64,000 nucleotides of DNA. Source: Tetraselmis striata (lineage: Eukaryota > Chlorophyta > Chlorodendrophyceae > Chlorodendrales > Chlorodendraceae). This document shows positions 57,301-64,000 of the stretch, piece by piece. The notes beneath the pieces are model-generated. The model saw only the letters and a program-made list of their open reading frames with translations, searched no databases and was not told the DNA's origin. The first letter of the stretch is position 1. Each line of letters opens with the position of its first letter. The stretch is from assembly GCA_006384855.1 (NCBI GenBank), contig VCJN01000543.1, positions 186,001-250,000 on the forward strand. Direction: 5' to 3'. The position numbers and the translations under genes were made by a program.

Positions 57301-60300
57301 CACAGCCATGGCTGCATTCCTTCTGACTATCCTTCCATGAGCCCGGTGGGGGCTTCCATGGGGGCGCGTCCACTGCATCTCATGGGGAGCCAGTGTGCGT
57401 GGGATCACCCTCATGCGTGCCGTGCTCCTATGTGGCGTGCAGACGAGTCGGATGACTTCTTTGGCACGGAGAAAGACTCGGCGATCCTGAGCAACTGGGA
57501 CAGCCTCGGCGCGCCGGGCCTGATGCGCCTGTACGCGGCGCTGGCGGACGCCGCCAAGGCCGCGATTCGCCATTTCTCAACCGATGCGACGGCCTCCGCC
57601 CACTCGGCGCGGAACATCGCGGTTGATGTGCTCCTCGCGTCGAGCAAGGTCGGGCGCCACCCAGGCAGGCGGATGCAAGATGCTTCCGTGCTGCTGTGCG
57701 CTGTGCCTCTGCGTGGGCGTGGCGTTTGCAGCGCCCCCCTGCCCCCCTTCCCCTCTGCTGGCCCGCATGGCGGTGTAACACCTCATGCGATCTGTGGCCT
57801 TCAGGCGCGAGGAGTCTCAATGTCAGCAGAGGCTGTTGCGGGACAACTTCGATTTGCGCTTTGGGCCGCAGACCACAACAACGTCGTCACGCCCGCGCCC
57901 ACTCGCGGCCTGCGTAAGCTGAAGGTGCTGTGCCCCCCCCCCCCCCCCCCCCAACTATCCACATTCTCCGGCCCCTCAGCCCCCTCTCCACCATCAAGCG
58001 CGCCTGAGCTGCAAGCATGGCACCACCACGGCATCAGCCGCCTTCGCCACGGCCCGCCTTGCCCATGTACAGCCTGGCTTGTGACACGCGGCACCGTTGG
58101 CACTCGCCTCCCAACCCGCAGGTGCTGCGCCTGGCAATTCACGACATTCAGCCCGCAGACGGATCTCCGGCGATCGCACTGGTGTACGCTGACACGTTCC
58201 TCGAGGTGTGCCCCCGCCATCCCCTCGCCGATCTGCATAGCAGGCCATCTTGGTCCTCCTGCCCCATGCCATACCTCGGAGGCGGGCGGTGCGCTGTTGC
58301 ACACCTCACGGTTGCTGATGGAAGTCTGTCCGCAGGTGGTCTCCGATGGCGCGGATGGCATCAACCTCACCGAAGCGCTGCCGCAGATGCTGTGCTTCCC
58401 CGCCACGCAAGGTGAGGCTGTCGCCATCAGCAAGCTGGAGAGCGCAATACGCCGGAAGCTCGCCGCCACCGACATGCGGCCGTCGGCATCATCGGCTCCG
58501 CTTGAGGATGGCCCGCAGGGTGCGGAAGACGTGCCGCATGATGGCAAGGAAGCGCTGCTTAAGGTGCGAAGCGCGCCCCCACAGGATCCCGGGGCGCTGC
58601 TGCTGATTGGTCATCGCACACAACATGACAGTTTACATCGAGGAAGTCTTCCCAGCATGCGATTTCTTGACATGACAGAGCTAGCATCTGTATGGAAAGG
58701 TCACGTCCGCGGCTGAGCCGCTTGGCAGAATCAACCCGCTTTATCGCCCTTCCATGCCGCATCGTCTGCATCGTCTCCAGGAATGCTGGCCTGAGATTTG
58801 CGCCCCCCCCTGCGCTGGATGCAGGCACCCGAGGAAGGCGAGGTTCTGGGTGTTCTGGTGGGCGGCGAGGAGGAGGTCACCCTTCTCACCGGGATGGACG
58901 CCCTGCCCGCCCTCCGCGGCCGGATGACATGCTTCACCGGCGGCTGCATCTTTCAGTGCCCCCCGCATCCCCCGCTGGTGATCGACTTCCGCAGCCACCT
59001 GGACGGCCTGTGGGTTCAGGAGATGTTGATGGGCGGCCGCGCGGAGGACATAATTGTCCTCAAGGGCAAAGCGCCCGCCTGCGGCTTCCTCCCCGCAACG
59101 CTGCTGGGCGAGAGCGTCCACCTCGGCATCGCTCTGAGCTCCATGCGGGAGAGCGCCCGCCGGCACATCACCATCCGGGTGCTCGGAATATGGGAGCAGG
59201 TGTCCCCCCCCCCCCCCCCCCCCCTCTCCTGTCAGCTCTGTGTCTCACGTGGCGCTCAACGCCCACCACCCACCGGCGTAGTATATTATGTGCTGAATGG
59301 CGCAAAGGATGCGGCGGAGAGACAGGGAGAGGGAGTGAGAGGAAGAGGTACAAGATCCAGCAAAGTACAAGCAAGAGTGGAGTGACGGGGTGTCCCCTTG
59401 GCAGCTCCGCTCAGGCATCGGCACTAACGCACGATCCATTCCGTGGTCACGATTGTGACGCCGCGCCACGTGTGCCATGTGCGCCGGGCATGTGCGCGCG
59501 AGGGGGCCTCTGACGCAGGTTCTGCGCGGCGCGGCACACAGGCCTGCCGCGAGATGGACATCCCTGTCGGAAACTCTGGCGGAGAGGCGCCCTTCCCGGC
59601 AGACCTGCACCCCTCGTACCACGCGCACATTCTGGGCCCAGCCAAGCACTACCAGATCCTGCAGCGCGACGAGCAAGTGAGCCCCTTCCTTTCCCCTCCC
59701 CCACCTCCTCCCCCCCCTCCAAGTTGCGCCCTGCCTCCTATCCGATGTCCGTAATGGCGCATGCCTTTCTATGACGGGAACGCCTGACAGCGGCGCGGCG
59801 TGCCGGCAGGTTGTCGATGCCCTGCAGCAGGTGGACGACCGCGCGGCGGCTGCTTTGAACCAGGGCTGCGCCTTGGAGAAGCTGCCGCCTTTCGACCCCA
59901 GCCCAGTTGAGATTGTTCTCGTCACCGGCCTCCCAGGTGTGTGCTGACAGAGGTGACCACTAGTACGCCATCGGCAAGAATGCCGTGTCCCCTTATACAC
60001 TACTCCACATAGGCATGACCCCCCCTTCCCCACCCCATCGGGGCCTCCACCAGGCGCGTCTCAATGCGATGTTGCTTCCACGATCGTCGCGTTTAAAACG
60101 GAGAACACCATCTGGAAGGTTGTCCAGCTTCCGTTGCAATGCGGGTCTCGCGTGACTGCCCAGTTGCTGGACAAGCCCCTCACCGACGCCTGCGCTAAGG
60201 TGCCCATCGCCGTGCCCCCCCCCCCCCCCCCCCCCCCGGCCCCCGCGCACATAAATCATACATTATGGCAGTGAATTGTTGTATGAATATCATTACAATT

Positions 60301-63300
60301 GGTGGCCAGAGACGTACGGCCTACGCACGGTACGTCTTGCCCAGGACGTACCGGCGCCGGTCTGCATTGGGCCCTGTCAAGTCATTCCTCGCGGCGCCGT
60401 TACTTTCCTTCGGCACCCCACCCCCCCTGCCCACATGCGCCCAAGCGGCGCACCCCTGTGCCTCACATATTACTGACCGGGTGCCCGTGGCGATATCCAG
60501 CTGATGGAGTCGGCAGCTGCGAATGTGTCGCTGCGCGTCGCGCTCGTCGTGGAGTCCTTCGCGAGCCTGGCGAGCCAGCTGGGGGCAGTGGCCGAGTGCG
60601 GGCCCTGCGCAGCCGGAACGGCGCGCGTCTCCAACGCCATCCTGTGCTGCAACTCCGCCTACCTGCGCTGCAGCCACCCCTCCATGCCCCCGGGCTTTCT
60701 CGAGCAGCTGCACAGGTGCGGCTTGAACCCCTCCCCCACCACCACCCCACAAAAAACTCCGGGAGCATGCTGCTGCACTACCTGCAAGCCCTTAGCTGGC
60801 TCTTGGGCAGGTGGCGGTGCGAGGCGGCCTCCCCCCCTCTCCCCCCTCCCCTCTCCTTGTCGAGTCCCGGAGGGGTGGCAGACAGGCTCGGGTTACGGGT
60901 CGCACGCTGCTCACCATTGCTTTCCACGTCATATCCCTAGAAACCCCTAATAACCCCGCCCGATCTGTGATGTGGTCTGCATGCACCACACTGCATGCAC
61001 CGCCCCCTCCCCTCCTCCCGCTCCCCCTCCTCCTCCTCCTGCTCCTCCTCCTCCTCCTTTTGTCTCTGCGTGCGATGTTCTGCCACGTCTCGCGGGTGCA
61101 GTCTGCCCATCAGGCAGTGCCTGCCTAGCGCTGACAAAGTCGATGTCGCTACCTAACGAACTAAGGGCCCGTATCCTCCCGGTCCCCCTGGCATCCTGTC
61201 GTACCTCTGCCCGTCGGGCCACTGCCGCCGTTTACGTGAGGGCCGGACGCGTTGACCGGCGTGGTGCACTGCAGGGGCCTCGTTGACAAGGTGGTCGTCA
61301 GCGGGCCCGCCCCCCCGGATGTGGCCAAGATGCTGGACCTCGTCCAGCTGCGCCTCCCAGGTGCCCCCGCCGCGTCATCGCGCCTCAGCGCCCGCGCTCC
61401 GCACCTGGACGTACCACCGCGCGCATGCCTCCCCTTCCCCTCACTACTGTGCCGCCGCCCTAACGGAGCTCATGGTGGCGCGGGTGTGCAGGGGTCCCCG
61501 TGATCCGCGCGGTGCGCGGGCAGCTCATCCGCAGCCTGGATGCGCTGCTGGCGGCGCCGGACAAGCAGGGCGCCATGGCGGCCGCGCGCCGCTGCTACTG
61601 GCCTCCGAGCCCTGCCGTGCTGCCGACTGGAGCCATGCAGGTGGGCACCAGAACACCCCCCCCACCCCTTTCCCCCCTCACTCGCTCTCGCCCTCGCCCT
61701 CCCACCCATTCTCCACATGTCGGCATCATTTTGGCAGTATGGAACAGAACGGCGCTCAGTTACTTTCCTCTGTGCCTGGCAGTGCGTGTTCGTGAGCTGC
61801 CGCGGAACTCTGGACATCGATGCCCTGCGGGACGCACTGCACAGGTCCGTGGGCGGTACTGTACTGTACCGTACCGTACCACCGTACCCCACTCGGCGCC
61901 CGCCCCCCCCCCCCCCCCCCCCCCCCCCCGGCCGCGGCCGCCCGCGCTGAGTGATGCTACGGTGCACGCTCGCAGGTGGGGCATCGCGAGCCACAGCTCC
62001 AGGAAGGCGCAGGCCATCCCGCTGCAAGAGTGCGGCTCCGCGCGTGACGCCCGGCACCTGCTCTGCGTGCGCGCCCTTGTGCGTACCGCCGCGGGCGAGG
62101 ATCTGCAGGTGAGCCCCCTCAGGGCCGCTCTCGCGCTGTTTTGCCGGGCTTTCCGCGCTGGCGCCGTAGCTGCTTGGACCCCCGTCGCGCTGGCTGCCCC
62201 CGCTGTCGTCCGTCGCTGTCGTCGCTGACACAATGTCGGTGCCGACGCGATGCGGCGGTGCGTCCGCTGCGATGATGCAGGAGGTGTTCGGCCTGCGTCA
62301 CGAGGGCGCCCGCATCAGCAAGTGGCCCCTCGCAGCCGCGCCCTGGGCCGGCCAGCCATCCCGCCTCCTCGCGCCTGACCAAATCGGGGCAGAGCTGCTG
62401 TTCTTCGGCACCGGCGTGCTGCCTGCTGACTGCGAGGTGGGGCCGACGCGCTCTTGCTCGGCACGGCGCTCGCGATGGGGGTCGAATTACACATATGCTA
62501 TGCTGCGGAGGTGACTATGCATGGAATACCGAGCGGCGGGTGGTGTCATCAATAGCGCCGCTTCATTCAGCAGTCTATGATATTCTGTCCCTCTACGGGA
62601 CAGAATGCTAGGTTCTACTTAGGGTATTGTAATCCGCTCGCATTCCTCCGCTCGCACTAAATAATCAGTTAATGGTTTGCGACATGCGTAAAAGAGCTGT
62701 GAGAACTACAAGAAACCGGGTGCAGCGGCAGCTTATCAAGTAGAAGAGGTTATGGTTATCAAATCCATAACCCCGCCACACGCGGCCGGCTCTGCCGCAC
62801 ACTCTGACAACCGCGCCCTCCGACATGCCGCCCCGGCTGCGCAGGCGCTGGTGGCCACGTGCGGCGTGAAGCCCCAGGAGGCGGCACAGCCGCGCACCCT
62901 TTCGTCCGTCACAGCGGCGGAGCGGCAGGCGATCGAGCGCGCCTGCAGGGGCGACGACCTCCCGGAGGGCTACTTCTACGACGGGGTGTCGTACCTGGAC
63001 CCCTTTGGGGACCGGCTGAAGGTGCGCCACGGCGCGTCTGCGTGCGACAGCTCACCCACACTCGGACGCCGGGTGCCAGCGCGGTACTCGGACCACCTCG
63101 AAGCACGTGCCCTGCTTGCCAGTCAGAGGTCGCTTGTATACGAAACTACACCGTAGCCAAACTACCGGCATGCCGAAGGGGCCCGCTATGCCTGGGATGC
63201 AACCCCGATTTTGAGGGCCATCATGGCGCATGTTTTCAGAGGTGCATCGGCGCCGGTGTTGACCGTTGGACACCGCGGGGTGTCCCCCCTTGGCTGCTCG

Positions 63301-63448
63301 GCAGGAGCATCCCCGGCTCGCCGAGCACCTGGAGCAATACTTGAGGGAGCAGAACCAAGCCATCGCGGAGCAGCAGCAGCAGCACGCCAGCGGCACTCAG
63401 CCCCAGCCGCTGGAAGTGGAGGTGGCGGCGATGGTGACATTGGACTAA
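54392..63448 (+). CDS. DNAAF9: DNAAF9 (C20orf194) homolog, dynein arm assembly
   Basis: Exons: 54392-54457, 54943-55425, 55532-55702, 55810-55875, 55979-56078, 56196-56306, 57443-57648, 57805-57924, 58122-58205, 58336-58563, 58825-59199, 59542-59676, 59810-59936, 60054-60199, 60501-60715, 61275-61360, 61492-61640, 61783-61844, 61976-62108, 62281-62436, 62845-63021, 63305-63448. All 21 junctions are GT-AG and in phase, totalling 1179 residues, essentially the length of the animal protein. Recognisable parts are GMDGAYNWGS near the N-terminus, VEKWALIQAYGLEGIGRPGF with TMNFEV, an IVLVTGLPGASQCDV P-loop-like segment in the second half, and PEGYFYDGVSYLDPFGDR near the end. In animals DNAAF9 acts in cytoplasmic assembly or ciliary delivery of outer dynein arms and binds the GTPase ARL3. 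The role here is inferred by homology. Exon 1 is short and least certain. Confidence 0.88.
56307..57442. other. Long intron 6 of the DNAAF9 homolog, AT-richer insert
   Basis: At 1136 bp this is the longest intron of the gene; the others are about 100-560 bp. Its middle (about 56490-57240) is clearly lower in GC than the flanks and holds unrelated short ORFs, suggesting an old insertion. No terminal repeat was found. Confidence 0.5.
57933..57952. repeat. Intronic homopolymer, 20 C
   Basis: Starts nine bases after the donor of intron 8 of the DNAAF9 homolog (donor 57925). Confidence 0.9.
59204..59224. repeat. Intronic homopolymer, 21 C
   Basis: Starts five bases into intron 11 of the DNAAF9 homolog, directly after the GTGT donor. 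Confidence 0.9.
60215..60237. repeat. Intronic homopolymer, 23 C
   Basis: Lies near the 5' end of intron 14 of the DNAAF9 homolog, 16 bases after the donor. Confidence 0.9.
61903..61929. repeat. Intronic homopolymer, 27 C
   Basis: Lies in intron 18 (61845-61975) of the DNAAF9 homolog. Just upstream is a GTACC-rich simple repeat (about 61857-61888). Confidence 0.9.
62582..62606. other. Perfect 10-bp hairpin in intron 20
   Basis: ATTCTGTCCC (62582-62591), loop TCTAC, GGGACAGAAT (62597-62606). It sits in the middle of intron 20 of the DNAAF9 homolog; its function is unknown and chance is possible. Confidence 0.6.
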
Positions 63449-64000
63449 GGCTTAACCGTCTAAATATCAAGGTCATTATGGTTTTGTTTAGAATTTCAAA
63501 GATTAAAAGTCGGAGGGGATCTGGGCTGATGTGATCTAAGCTTAAGGCATTTCATCGACAAAGTTGTGTTGATCGATTCGTCTGATACATAAACTGCGGT
63601 AGCTACCGGTAACGATCAGTGATCAGTAATCGACTCCAAGAAATCAGTGTATCTCGGATGCGCATCACCGATCCTTGGTCTCTCAGGATTACTAAAATTT
63701 CACAGTACCATCTTGTACCATCTAGTGGACTACACTCATTCAAGCGGCATTGTAGCACAGCCTGGGGGCAGGGCCTCTCGCTTGGGAAGCAACGCGCGCA
63801 GGGGGCCGGCGCAGCTTGGGACCTTGGGCAGCGACAGCCGCGCAGGCAACAACTCGATACATTCACTCCCAGCTCCAGTTGGGCATGAGGTCGACATGGC
63901 GTGCTCTGATGTGGTCTCGGAAGTGCGTGCGTCTACTATGTGGCTGTACCCATACGCATATCGGCTGTCGACGCGACGGCGCGTGTGGATCAAGGCGTCA
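63449..64000. other. 3' flank of DNAAF9 homolog, no gene seen
   Basis: Only short ORFs on both strands. No repeat match was noted before the window edge. Confidence 0.45.

Noticed and set aside
57801-58547. 248-residue minus-strand ORF
   Set aside because: Antisense to DNAAF9 exons and crosses a poly-C intron run.
61470-62233. 253-residue minus-strand and 242-residue plus-strand ORFs
   Set aside because: They cross real intron boundaries and a 27-base C run; the spliced DNAAF9 exons explain the region.

Overview
The window is nuclear DNA from a eukaryote. It has GC-rich genes split into many short exons by GT-AG introns (plus a few GC-AG introns), long intergenic stretches full of mobile elements, and no bacterial gene layout. 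A kinase of the thylakoid STN7/STN8 family with an apparent transit peptide points to a plastid, and a full-length homolog of the axonemal dynein assembly factor DNAAF9 points to motile cilia. Together these suggest a flagellated alga, most likely green (chlorophyte or prasinophyte). That assignment is an inference; no rRNA or organelle marker is present.

Layout. Positions 1-22.3 kb are gene-poor and repeat-rich: an edge-truncated ORF, an ORF with a piggyBac-type zinc ribbon, a 375-bp tandem repeat, one copy of an unnamed repeat family (TE-A), two tandem copies of an element with 18-bp terminal inverted repeats separated by a hexanucleotide array, a tRNA-derived SINE family, a broken tyrosine-recombinase gene and a foldback element. 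Positions 22.3-28.7 kb hold a 10-exon PDZ plus STN-type kinase gene; its ninth intron contains about 630 bp of GA-rich microsatellite. Positions 28.7-37.3 kb are again repeats and decayed ORFs, including a longer inverted copy of TE-A. Positions 37.4-63.5 kb are a gene cluster: organellar MnmG (+), a ZNF598/Hel2-type ubiquitin ligase (-), a deoxynucleoside kinase with an N-terminal helix-hairpin-helix (-), an unplaced protein kinase (+), and the 22-exon DNAAF9 homolog (+).

Functionally the genes are independent housekeeping loci: organellar tRNA wobble modification, ribosome-collision quality control, deoxynucleotide salvage, chloroplast phosphorylation signalling and dynein arm assembly. No operon or biosynthetic cluster is present. 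Exon junctions of MnmG, STN kinase and DNAAF9 were checked for reading phase by hand; the DNAAF9 model gives about 1179 residues and the kinase 543.

A recurrent oddity is runs of 13-33 consecutive G or C, at least twenty in 64 kb. They occur in introns, in intergenic DNA and at the same internal position in both TE-A copies.
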